NCBI GenBank assembly: GCA_002428385.1
Contig: DIWB01000016.1
Coordinates: 1 to 64,000, forward strand
DNA: 64,000 nt
Reading direction: 5' to 3'
Source of the DNA: Bacteroidales bacterium UBA6117
GTDB lineage: Bacteria > Bacteroidota > Bacteroidia > Bacteroidales > VadinHA17
In this document: piece by piece, positions 50,768 to 59,076 of the stretch
Position numbering within the stretch: position 1 is the first letter of the stretch
Layout of the letters: each line of letters starts with the position of its first letter
Notes under the pieces: generated by a model
Told to the model about the DNA's origin: nothing
What the model saw: the letters and a program-made list of their open reading frames with translations, nothing else
Databases searched by the model: none
Program-made: the position numbers and the translations under genes

Positions 50768-51979
50768 TTAATTAATCCGTTCTCCGCGGGATACCCCTGA
50801 GGAAGTTGCAACCCATAATACATCGTCTTCTGCATCTACACCAATAACATAATTATGAGATATGGAAGGGGTAAGGGGTATTTCCTTTACCACCCTGGCA
50901 CCTCTGTAGACGAGAGCTTTGCCATCAGGTTTTTCATCATTTTTCTTATAGGTGATCCAGGTCTTTCCGTTAAAGCTGCTTAGTCCCTTGTCGCTGCAAA
51001 CGAAAACCACCGGTCCTTCGGCCCTCACGAAGTTTATAAAATTACCTGCCAGTCCGCTGTCATGATCAAAATAACCATTCCAGTTTTTCCCGTCATAACG
51101 GCTCATTCCGAAATAGGTTGAGACCCATAGTATGCTGTCGCTGTATGCTGTTGCAGTTGTTATATCGTGAATAAGGCCATCATCGGGCAGAAGGTCTATT
51201 TCCATGAATCCGTCGGGGTCGACATAATCCCTGAATTGTTCTGTCTGCATGTTATATTCAATCACTCCTCCACCCCAGGCGGCTATCCATACTTTGCCGT
51301 CACCTGCCGTAAGAGCATAAGTCCATGGTTCATGCATCGGGGCATTCATTTCAGTAAATATCTTCCAGTCTTTCTTATTTGTATCGTAGACTCCCGCTCC
51401 GCCACCTGTTGCCACCCAGATGTCCTTGCCATAACAGAACACATTATATACAAGATCATTGGGCATTCCGCTGTTGAACTGTGTAAATGTTTCGAACTTG
51501 CCCCCTGACCAGCGATTGAGGCCGCCAAGTGTTGCCAGCCATACATCGCCGGTAAGCGCACTTACATCTATCGAAACAACACCATTATGAGCCAGTCCGT
51601 CTTCAGTTGTATAAGTACGCCATTTCCCCTTTTCAAGAACGGCCAGGCCATCGTGTGTCCCAACGAGTACCCGGTCTCCGTCTATTCTCACGGTATAGCA
51701 TTTATCCGAAGGAAGTCCATCCTTCATTGTATACGACTTCCAATTGCCGTAGACCGGCATGGTGTCGGAATAACTGCTGATAATATCATCCCTTTCAGCC
51801 CTTTCGAACGATTCGAGGGTAGGATATTCAGACAGGTCTATCCCGCCTGATTGACGGCTCTCGCCTGAAAGCGCTCTCTTTTCGCTTTTAAACAGGCGGG
51901 GAAGGCTTATTGCTGCTACAACTACAAGGATTAACAAGGATAAGAGGACAATATACCTGGTTTTGGAGTTTTTTTTCAT
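50768..51979 (-). CDS. Membrane-anchored two-component-regulator-type propeller protein
   Basis: The protein has 403 residues from ATG 51979 (MKKNSKTRYIVLL); an earlier ATG at 52090 lies inside the upstream gene. One N-terminal helix (9-26) anchors it. The rest is a beta-propeller of Reg_prop repeats (WKSYTMKDGLPSDKCYTVRIDGDRVLVGTHDGLAVLEKGKWRTYTTEDGL, GDVWLATLGGLNRW, KVWIAAWGGGVIEY, LWVSTYFGMSRYDGKNW). Such repeats usually form the periplasmic sensor of hybrid histidine kinases; here no kinase domain follows. It is encoded 19 bp after the heme-propeller gene. Confidence 0.85.
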   Translation of the reverse strand: MKKNSKTRYIVLLSLLILVVVAAISLPRLFKSEKRALSGESRQSGGIDLSEYPTLESFERAERDDIISSYSDTMPVYGNWKSYTMKDGLPSDKCYTVRIDGDRVLVGTHDGLAVLEKGKWRTYTTEDGLAHNGVVSIDVSALTGDVWLATLGGLNRWSGGKFETFTQFNSGMPNDLVYNVFCYGKDIWVATGGGAGVYDTNKKDWKIFTEMNAPMHEPWTYALTAGDGKVWIAAWGGGVIEYNMQTEQFRDYVDPDGFMEIDLLPDDGLIHDITTATAYSDSILWVSTYFGMSRYDGKNWNGYFDHDSGLAGNFINFVRAEGPVVFVCSDKGLSSFNGKTWITYKKNDEKPDGKALVYRGARVVKEIPLTPSISHNYVIGVDAEDDVLWVATSSGVSRGERIN

Positions 51980-51998
51980 TTGTTGGATATTAACGGTT

Positions 51999-54038
51999 TC
52001 AACGAGGATTTGCTTTGGCACGGAGTATCTTTTCCTCATCCCTGTAAAACTCCGGATCGCCCAGGGATTTAAGGTATTCCATAAGTTCATTAAGTTCGAT
52101 CTTGGTCAGATCATTTACCCTTCCGTGAGTATCTTTATGAGCGTATACGGTCCATATTTCTTCAAGTGAAAGGGCAAGACCGTGGTGAAGGTAGGGAGGT
52201 GATGCATAAATATTGTTGAGATGAGGGGTGTCGAAAAGCATCGAATCATCACTGGCTATTAATGAACCCACATCCTCAAATTTTCTGTTTGTGAAGTAGG
52301 GAGGCGGATGGCATGTTATGCAACGTTGTTTCTCAGGGATTTCGTTACCCATTTTGTCTATGGTCCTTTCATACAAAGCTTTACCCCTGAGCTGCATGGC
52401 ATTGAGCTCGCCGGTGCGATTGTAAACAAGGTTGGGGGGGTATGGAATCCCGGTAACAATATAGGCAACCAGCGCATCCAGTTCTTCATAGCTGAAAGGC
52501 TCGTTCCTTGTAAGAACAGTCGAGAAACGCAAACCGTCCTGTTTGTAAATAGTGTGGTTCTTTCCATTCCACTTGTAAGGGGCTGTTTCGCTTATATCCC
52601 TGAGCGATTGTGTGTTGGCAAGGTTACGGCCCATGTCTTTTGAGGCCATGTTGTAAACAAGCCCGTCTTCGTGACCCTCGGGGTGACAGGTGAAACAGGT
52701 GTACTGGTTCTGGAATGTCCCCTTGGAGTTATTCAGCAGCCTCCGTCCTTTCCGGGCTACCGTAATCCGGCGGGGCCCCCCCAGATCAATGCTGCCTTCT
52801 GTTTCAAGACTTCCGGTATTTATCACCCCGATCCTGTCCTCAAGGTGTTCGGCAACGTAAAGTTTACTACCGTCGGGCGATACTGCCATACCTTTCGGGT
52901 TGGCTCCGGTGGGGATCCGCCTGATCACAAAATGGCAGCTTGTTCCCAGATGATTTGAATAGTATTCAAGCTCTTCGGTTGTGTGGCTGTTTATGAATGA
53001 ACGGAGTGAGTCGAGATCGATCGCCGAGATCTGGTCGACGCCTGCATGAGATACGAATGCTCTTTTTCCATCGGGTGTAATGGCAATATCAAAAGGATCG
53101 GCATAATATGAATTGGGTTCATCAAGTAGAAGCTGAATTGTCCTTCCGTTCTCTTTCTGTTCAATAATGGTAATCCCGTTGGTCATAATAAAACCTCCTT
53201 CAACCTGAATGGATGGAATGAGGTTCTTGGGCCTTATCATGGGTATCAGTGCAAGGTCGCCGGCAGGAGTGAACTCTATGTTCTCGAGCATGTAGACCGA
53301 TTTGATATCCATGCGCCCGGCAATCCTTTTACCGGCTTCTTCAATTTCGGTAAGTTCACATTCCACAGGATCGCCATAAGGCGCGAGAAGTGCACGCCTG
53401 CTCGTTACGAACAGGCTGGTCTTTGCGGGATTCATTCCAATACCTGAAGGATTATTGCCGGCTGAGAATCTTTTCCATTCTTTTCCGTTTTCCAGATTTA
53501 TTAATGAAACGTCATTAGAGTAGGAGTTTACGACGTAAAGGTATTTTTCATCCGGGCTGAGGGCAAGGCCGGCAGGACCGTTGCCTGTTTTTATCTCACG
53601 GACAACACTGTATTTCTCCAGGTCGATTACCGATACAAAATCTGACCACTGATTACTTACAAAGGCAAAATCACCATTCTTGTCACAGGTGACGCTGTGG
53701 GGCTTATCGCCCACCTTAATCTTTCGTGTCACTTTGCCTTTCCGGGTATCTGCAACAAGAAGTTCTCCCGATTCTTCAGCCACGATATACAATTCATCTC
53801 CTTTACCCGATATAGCCAGATTGTAGGGTGAATAATAGTCTGCATTAATCAGTTTTGGAATGAATCCTGTCTTCTGATTGTAAAGATGACAGGAGAAACA
53901 GTTAAGAGGATGGTCCTCGGTTGCCGTGATATAATTGACATGCCCTCTTGCCCATCCGTGAAAAGGAGATAAAACTATCAGAATAAAAACAGCAATAATG
54001 CCTGCACTTATAAGCAGTTTCTTGTAAATCTTTTTCAT
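51999..54038 (-). CDS. Propeller / di-heme peroxidase-like protein with three CxxCH sites
   Basis: The protein has 679 residues from ATG 54038, one base after the upstream stop. After a signal anchor (7-24) comes a first heme site, CFSCH (47-51). A YncE-like YVTN propeller follows at about 70-430 (GKVTRKIKVGDKPHSVTCDKNGDFAFVSN, SPDEKYLYVVNSYSNDVSLINL). A C-terminal cytochrome-c-peroxidase-like part at about 440-679 holds CFTCH (448-452) and CITCH (573-577) with PPYLHHGLALSLEEIW. Three c-type hemes are expected, so the protein is periplasmic or surface-exposed and acts in electron transfer. MauG-like oxidation of a protein or small molecule is possible. Confidence 0.88.
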   Translation of the reverse strand: MKKIYKKLLISAGIIAVFILIVLSPFHGWARGHVNYITATEDHPLNCFSCHLYNQKTGFIPKLINADYYSPYNLAISGKGDELYIVAEESGELLVADTRKGKVTRKIKVGDKPHSVTCDKNGDFAFVSNQWSDFVSVIDLEKYSVVREIKTGNGPAGLALSPDEKYLYVVNSYSNDVSLINLENGKEWKRFSAGNNPSGIGMNPAKTSLFVTSRRALLAPYGDPVECELTEIEEAGKRIAGRMDIKSVYMLENIEFTPAGDLALIPMIRPKNLIPSIQVEGGFIMTNGITIIEQKENGRTIQLLLDEPNSYYADPFDIAITPDGKRAFVSHAGVDQISAIDLDSLRSFINSHTTEELEYYSNHLGTSCHFVIRRIPTGANPKGMAVSPDGSKLYVAEHLEDRIGVINTGSLETEGSIDLGGPRRITVARKGRRLLNNSKGTFQNQYTCFTCHPEGHEDGLVYNMASKDMGRNLANTQSLRDISETAPYKWNGKNHTIYKQDGLRFSTVLTRNEPFSYEELDALVAYIVTGIPYPPNLVYNRTGELNAMQLRGKALYERTIDKMGNEIPEKQRCITCHPPPYFTNRKFEDVGSLIASDDSMLFDTPHLNNIYASPPYLHHGLALSLEEIWTVYAHKDTHGRVNDLTKIELNELMEYLKSLGDPEFYRDEEKILRAKANPR

Positions 54039-54039
54039 G

Positions 54040-55470
54040 TTATTCCAGTTCAACACTTTTCTCATCTATCCTTGTAATATGAACAGGGACAATTACAGGG
54101 CTTTTTTTCACAGCCATGGGTATTCGGTTCTCGGGTACAAGTTCGGGATCCTCGTGACAGCCCACGCAGCCGCGCCTCTCGTTGGGACGCAGCCAGAGCC
54201 ATGAGGACGATTCATCAACTACCTGGCCTTTGTCGTCGAGATTTCTGATCCTGAACGGTTTATCAGCAAGTACCTTGAGATAAAAAGACCCGTCTTCCTC
54301 AACATCCAGAACACCAAAAGTTGAATCGACTCCCAGCACCTCGATCCTGGAAGCTTTCGGACCTGTGGAGCTGTCAAGGGAAGACTGGAAGCCATGGATA
54401 TTGATATCCTGGCACATTATAAGTCCTGTCTTTACCTCCGGATCGACTTCGCTCGGAAGGTTTTTTGGCCTCTGATATTCTTCTGCAGGAATCACCTCAA
54501 CTATATTGTAATCCGGATCAGAATAAACCGGCTGACCGAGTGATTTGTGAGCGGGATCAAACTCAAAAAGTCCGTAGCGGTCTTTCGGGGAAGCACGGTG
54601 TGACACAAGGAGTTTTTCCGTTTCCAGGGGAAGGGCAAAAATGAAATCCCCTTCCAGATCTGAGGTGAGGTTGATACGTGTGTAAAGTGGCCTGTTGTAA
54701 CTTATTGAAATGATATCTTTTTTCCCTGAGCTGACATTAGCGGACTCGGCGAATACTATCTTCCCATCCTTTGTCTCACAGGCTCTGCTTACAACGTTGC
54801 TTCCTTTGGGTATCCTGTACATCATGTCGCCCTTTGTCCCGTCAGGCCTCATGACCATCATCATGGTTCTTCCCTTCTCTGGCAGGACATCTGTTGAGAC
54901 AGAAAGGACCCTTCCGTCTTTTAAAACACAGTTTGCAAAATATGATGCCGGGCTGAAGGTTATCTGCCGGAGTGAGGATCCATCGAACTTGCACATATAA
55001 ACGCAATGAGCGTTTACAACGGTATCGTTAACAGTTCTTTTACTGAAGATTATTCTTCCTGCCGGCAGATAGGATGGGTCGGTGCAATCATCGTTGCTGC
55101 TGATAACCTTTCTGTATTTTCCGTTTTTTAAGTTCATCTCCCATATCTGCCAGGGCTCGCCTTCATTTTCAATGGCAGAAAAAAGCATCGAACGGCCATC
55201 GTATGAAATATGAGGGAAGGCTGCAGAATGGAAATCGCCCGTAAGCACTTTCGGTGAACCCGGTTTTCCCGGGACAATCTTGCTTATCCTTGCTCCGGAT
55301 ATGTATCGCCAGGACTCCCCGCTCAAATAATCCGGTGAACCCAACTCACCTGGAGCTTCTGTAAGGATCAGCAGAGACGGCCCCGGTTCATTCCTTCCGC
55401 ACGACAGGGTCATAAACAGAGCCATGCCAGCTGTCAATATTTTTGAAATTATTCTGGTCAGTCTTATCAT
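54040..55470 (-). CDS. HzsA-like propeller lipoprotein with one heme site
   Basis: The protein has 476 residues with signal peptide and lipobox (ALFMTLSCGRN, Cys24). A TolB/WD40-type propeller (HISYDGRSMLFSAIENEGEPWQIWEMNLKNG, PSYLPAGRIIFSKRT, DGKIVFAES) is followed by a GVLDVEEDGSFYLKVLADKPFRIRNLDDKG segment and NERRGCVGCHED with a CxxCH heme motif (435-439). This order is that of the hydrazine-synthase-alpha-related family, widely found outside anammox bacteria with unknown role. There is no HzsB/C partner, so hydrazine synthesis is not implied. It is 14 bp after the first CRTAC1-like gene. Confidence 0.83.
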   Translation of the reverse strand: MIRLTRIISKILTAGMALFMTLSCGRNEPGPSLLILTEAPGELGSPDYLSGESWRYISGARISKIVPGKPGSPKVLTGDFHSAAFPHISYDGRSMLFSAIENEGEPWQIWEMNLKNGKYRKVISSNDDCTDPSYLPAGRIIFSKRTVNDTVVNAHCVYMCKFDGSSLRQITFSPASYFANCVLKDGRVLSVSTDVLPEKGRTMMMVMRPDGTKGDMMYRIPKGSNVVSRACETKDGKIVFAESANVSSGKKDIISISYNRPLYTRINLTSDLEGDFIFALPLETEKLLVSHRASPKDRYGLFEFDPAHKSLGQPVYSDPDYNIVEVIPAEEYQRPKNLPSEVDPEVKTGLIMCQDINIHGFQSSLDSSTGPKASRIEVLGVDSTFGVLDVEEDGSFYLKVLADKPFRIRNLDDKGQVVDESSSWLWLRPNERRGCVGCHEDPELVPENRIPMAVKKSPVIVPVHITRIDEKSVELE

Positions 55471-55484
55471 TTAAAAATACAGGA

Positions 55485-57155
55485 TCAGGGTTCTTTTATT
55501 TCAACTATCTGGTTTGAATCAAGGTTTTCAAGTATCTGGCTTTTTCCCGAAGGCCATATTATTTCTATTTTGTCGACTTTACCGCTCTGCGCAAGCCCGA
55601 AATGCATCCTGGGGTCATTCTGCGACAGATACCCGGTTGTGCTTTTTTTCTGGGCAGTCTGGGTTTTCCCTCCCGCGGTGACTTTCACCCTGGCGCCAAT
55701 GCCATCCCTGTTGCTTGTGGTCCCGGTAAGTTTAAGGATCAGCCAGTTGTTATTGTTCCCCTTGTCGTTTCTCAGAAAGACAGCCTTGTCGTTAAGATTG
55801 ATAATAAAGATGTCGAGGTCGCCGTCGTTGTCATAGTCGCCAATGCATGCACCGCGTCCGACAAGTTCCCTTTGGAAGTACTCGCCGAGTTCGAGGGAAA
55901 CATCCCTGAAGGTGCCGTCACCTTCATTCTGAAAGAGCTGATCTTCCTGTCCGTAAAGATGTTTGAGGGCTCCGTTTGTTTTAAAAATGTCGGCATCTCC
56001 ATCATTGTCATAATCCATAAAAGATGATGACCAGCCAACGAACTGGGCTGCTGCCATTGAGATGTTGGACGCGATACCCTTATCAGAGAACACACCATTG
56101 CCTAAATTCTCGTAAAGCGAGCAATATGTATCATCCGATACAAAAAGATCAAGCAGTCCGTCAAAGTTGTAGTCAGCGAAGTCGACCGACATGCTGACAG
56201 TGGCTTCTCCCGCCTGGCTGAAAGCAGTTCCCGACATGACACCCCTGTCCTCAAATCTCTTCCCCTCAACATTGTGCCACAGATAATTATGGGTGTGGTC
56301 GTTGGCAACATAGATGTCTACCCAACCGTCGGCATCATAATCAGCTGAGCCTACACCCATGGCTCTTCCATCGATGTCGGCAATACCCATTGCGGCACTC
56401 ACATTCTCAAAGGTTCCGTCGCCGTTGTTATGGTACAGAAAATCGGGCTCTGCATCGTATGCCATGGGGCCCGGAAATCCGTCGGGAGCATAATAGTAGT
56501 TATAGTCCGGATCAAACTTCAGGAAGTTTCCAACGTAAAGATCCAGAAAACTGTCATTGTCATAATCAAACCATGTTGCTCCTATACTACATTCATTGTC
56601 TCCTGAAACATTTGCACGTTTGGTAATATCAGAAAATGTTCCGTTACCGTTATTCTTTAGAAGGACATTCGGTCCATAATTACTAAGGTACAGGTCGGGG
56701 TAACCGTCATTATTGAAATCGCCGCAAGCTACGCCCATACTGTACCATGGTCCGCCGACACCTGCTTTTTTAGTCATGTCCTCATAAGTCCCGTTACCGA
56801 GGTTACGGTAAAGATGATTCCCGGGCAACTCGGAAGGTTTCTCACTTTTGCTTACACCTTCAAGCCAGGTACCGCTGCAGGCATATATATCAATATTTCC
56901 ATCCCGGTCATAGTCGAGGAAAGCTGCGCCTCCTCCGTCTGACTGGATAATGTTGGAGAGGTCATCATCGCCTATGGAGTGAATAAAATTCAATCCGGCT
57001 TCCCTGCTTATCTCCTGAAAAAAATCATCACTGGCAGCCGGGACAGAGGTTTCAGACTGCTTTGCTGGCTTAGAGGCTGGTTTATTACCAAACCTGCAGC
57101 CTGCAAGGCATACTAGTACTATTAAGAGTACAGGATAAATACGATTGTTTTGCAT
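55485..57155 (-). CDS. VCBS/FG-GAP and ASPIC-UnbV (CRTAC1-like) lipoprotein, first gene of cluster
   Basis: The protein has 556 residues with signal peptide and lipobox (LIVLVCLAGCRFG, Cys20). A 30-residue Lys/Ser/Pro linker precedes a CRTAC1-type propeller (FQEISREAGLNFIHSIGDDDLSNIIQ) with FG-GAP repeats bearing Ca2+ loops (DYDRDGNIDIY, DFNNDGYPDLY, DYDNDSFLDLY, DYDADGWVDIY, DYNFDGLLDLF, DYDNDGDADIF, DYDNDGDLDIF). It closes with an ASPIC/UnbV domain (GIGARVKVTAGGKTQTAQKKS, MHFGLAQSGKVDKIEIIWPSG). It is preceded by 380 bp of non-coding DNA that must hold the promoter of the 12-gene unit. Confidence 0.88.
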   Translation of the reverse strand: MQNNRIYPVLLIVLVCLAGCRFGNKPASKPAKQSETSVPAASDDFFQEISREAGLNFIHSIGDDDLSNIIQSDGGGAAFLDYDRDGNIDIYACSGTWLEGVSKSEKPSELPGNHLYRNLGNGTYEDMTKKAGVGGPWYSMGVACGDFNNDGYPDLYLSNYGPNVLLKNNGNGTFSDITKRANVSGDNECSIGATWFDYDNDSFLDLYVGNFLKFDPDYNYYYAPDGFPGPMAYDAEPDFLYHNNGDGTFENVSAAMGIADIDGRAMGVGSADYDADGWVDIYVANDHTHNYLWHNVEGKRFEDRGVMSGTAFSQAGEATVSMSVDFADYNFDGLLDLFVSDDTYCSLYENLGNGVFSDKGIASNISMAAAQFVGWSSSFMDYDNDGDADIFKTNGALKHLYGQEDQLFQNEGDGTFRDVSLELGEYFQRELVGRGACIGDYDNDGDLDIFIINLNDKAVFLRNDKGNNNNWLILKLTGTTSNRDGIGARVKVTAGGKTQTAQKKSTTGYLSQNDPRMHFGLAQSGKVDKIEIIWPSGKSQILENLDSNQIVEIKEP

Positions 57156-57537
57156 AGCAGGTTATGAAATTAAGGGCTGGAATATTTCAATTTTGTTTTA
57201 CAAATAATACTTGCAGACAATCTGCCCGCTTTTGTCCCTCAAGAGGGTACACAATAAAAGCCTAACATGTTACCCAGAAAAGTTGACTGCCCAAGGTTAG
57301 GCAATTCCTGTTAAACAGGAATTAAATCCGCGTTAAAAAACAATTAAAAATCCATCAGGATTACTTTTTGTCAGGAGGTATCCGTCAAAAAGAATTCTGG
57401 AGTAAATTTTCATGAACTGGTTGTCTGGATATTAAATAATTGAGAGGGCAGAAAGAGTTTTAAACTCAGTCAGCCCTCTCAATTATTTAGTCAGGTTCTA
57501 CAATAAAAACCTTAACCCTAAGGAGGTTTTAACTTTT
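57156..57537. promoter_or_regulatory. Regulatory region between SusD and the 12-gene cluster
   Basis: No gene is present. It contains, apart from the hairpin listed separately, an inverted repeat GCCTAAC/GTTAGGC (57260-57266 and 57296-57302), immediately followed by a perfect 10-bp-arm palindrome AATTCCTGTT/AACAGGAATT (57303-57323), and CTTTTTG/CAAAAAG (57364-57370 and 57386-57392). I could not find a convincing TAnnTTTG promoter on the minus strand. The palindromes are candidate operators or leader hairpins. Confidence 0.5.
57434..57488 (-). terminator. Long hairpin downstream of susD
   Basis: The arms AAATAATTGAGAGGGC (57434-57449) and GCCCTCTCAATTATTT (57473-57488) pair perfectly over 16 bp around a 23-nt loop, which itself contains GAGTTT/AAACTC. 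It lies 50 bp after the susD stop. A U-tract beyond the stem is weak, but the flanking A/T pairs of the stem provide A- and U-runs, so it likely terminates or stabilises the susCD transcript. Confidence 0.7.
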
Positions 57538-59058
57538 TTAATAACCCGGGTTCTGGGTGAGATTCGGGTTTGCATCCAATGCAGTCTGTGGGATAGGAAA
57601 CAACAACCTGAATTCAGGAAGTGCATTTGCCCTCCAGCCAGGTATCGGGTCCAGGAAAGTGCCGAAACGAATCATGTCCATACGTCCCCAGCCTTCCCAT
57701 GCCAGTTCCCAACGACGCTCAAGATAAATGTCGTCAAGAGTAACGCTGGTTTTAAGTTTTGCAGGATCGACAAATACTCTCTCCCTTATAGCGTTAACAA
57801 GCTCTGTTGCTTCTGCATTGTCTCCGCCCATTCGTACGATAGCTTCTGCTTTCATGAGGTAAACATCGGCAAGCCTGAAGATAGCATAGTCGTTTTCCAT
57901 TGCAGTGGCTCCTTTTTTGTACTCCCATTTGTTGCATCTCGCACCGTCTTCCTGTTCAGTCTGTCCCCAGCCGTCAGCATCAATTGCATACTTGATTGTA
58001 ATATCAATTGTATGGATAAGCGGGCGTCCGTGAGCAGTTATCAGAACCTCACCGGTTGAAGGATCAAGCTGAGGGCCGATAATGAAACTTCCGGCATAGC
58101 GTTTGTCAGCCGGATCAAAAGATTTTACGAAATCAGCATGGGCAGCAATACCGTTGTTTGCGCTTCCCGGAATACCAAGTGCTTTGGGACCAAGATAATG
58201 AAGGGTGTAACCACGAACTCCAAGGTTGGATGAAATGCTGTTCACAGCAACAAGAATGGCTTCCTTTGAATTCTCGTTGTTGGCGCTGAACTGCTCTTTC
58301 CAGTTGGGTTCAAGAGAATATGGCAGTGCCATGATTTCATCGCAGGCATCAATACATTCCTGCCATTTTGATCCACCAGCAGGATTCCATACCTCAGCGT
58401 TAAGATACATTTTGGCAAGCATGAAATAAACAGCGCCCTTGGTATACTTACCATAGCTTGAAGCGCCTACATCATCCCTGATCACGTCCTTTATGTCATT
58501 GAGTTCAGTAAGGACAAAGTTGTAAACTTCAGCCCTCGGCTTTGTAGAGGGTTTTGTGAGGTCTGCGAAATCAGTAACAATCGGCACATTGCCGTATTCA
58601 TCAAGAAGCACCATGTACCTGAGAGCTCTTGCAGCCCTTACCTGTGCCAGATATGGCTCCTTGTCAGTAATTGCAGCGCTATTCTCAATCATGTAAATGA
58701 TACGGTTACATTCAGTGATCCTTGAGTAACTGGTATTGTAATCAGCAATGATGGGACTGGTCTGTGGCCTCCAGCTACCCTGTGTCTCTTCCTTGAATGC
58801 ACCACCATCCCACCAGTCTCCACCTCTGCGGGTAGGAGTAACAAACATATCAGTGGTATTATTTACAGCATTCCTGATGGCATTGAAGTCCCTCAGACGC
58901 GAGTAGATCGGTGCAATCAGAGAGTTTATCTCTGCCTCTGTAGTTCCATATGAATCTACAGGTACCTGAGAGTATACTTCTTCATCCAGATCCGTGCATC
59001 CTGCAGCAAAAAATCCCAGAAAAGAGATTAATGCCAAGTATAGTGTTAACTTTTTCAT
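57538..59058 (-). CDS. SusD/RagB family nutrient-binding outer membrane lipoprotein
   Basis: The protein has 506 residues with signal peptide and lipobox (LISFLGFFAAGCTDLDEE, Cys21). It is helical with TPR-like repeats; typical SusD segments are LRDFNAIRNAVNNTTDMFV, AQVRAARALRYMVLLDEYGNVPIVTDF, YGKYTKGAVYFMLAKMYLNAEVWNP and, near the C-terminus, LADVYLMKAEAIVRMGGDNAEATELVNAIRERV and IYLERRWELAWEGWGRMDMIRFG. It forms the lid of a SusCD pair with the receptor encoded 18 bp upstream. The glycan or other ligand cannot be told from sequence. Confidence 0.94.
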   Translation of the reverse strand: MKKLTLYLALISFLGFFAAGCTDLDEEVYSQVPVDSYGTTEAEINSLIAPIYSRLRDFNAIRNAVNNTTDMFVTPTRRGGDWWDGGAFKEETQGSWRPQTSPIIADYNTSYSRITECNRIIYMIENSAAITDKEPYLAQVRAARALRYMVLLDEYGNVPIVTDFADLTKPSTKPRAEVYNFVLTELNDIKDVIRDDVGASSYGKYTKGAVYFMLAKMYLNAEVWNPAGGSKWQECIDACDEIMALPYSLEPNWKEQFSANNENSKEAILVAVNSISSNLGVRGYTLHYLGPKALGIPGSANNGIAAHADFVKSFDPADKRYAGSFIIGPQLDPSTGEVLITAHGRPLIHTIDITIKYAIDADGWGQTEQEDGARCNKWEYKKGATAMENDYAIFRLADVYLMKAEAIVRMGGDNAEATELVNAIRERVFVDPAKLKTSVTLDDIYLERRWELAWEGWGRMDMIRFGTFLDPIPGWRANALPEFRLLFPIPQTALDANPNLTQNPGY

Positions 59059-59076
59059 ATTCTATTTGGTTTAAAG

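Noticed and set aside
54040..55470. Hydrazine synthase subunit and anammox metabolism
   Set aside because: Only an HzsA-like propeller with one CxxCH is present, with no HzsB/C or other anammox genes.
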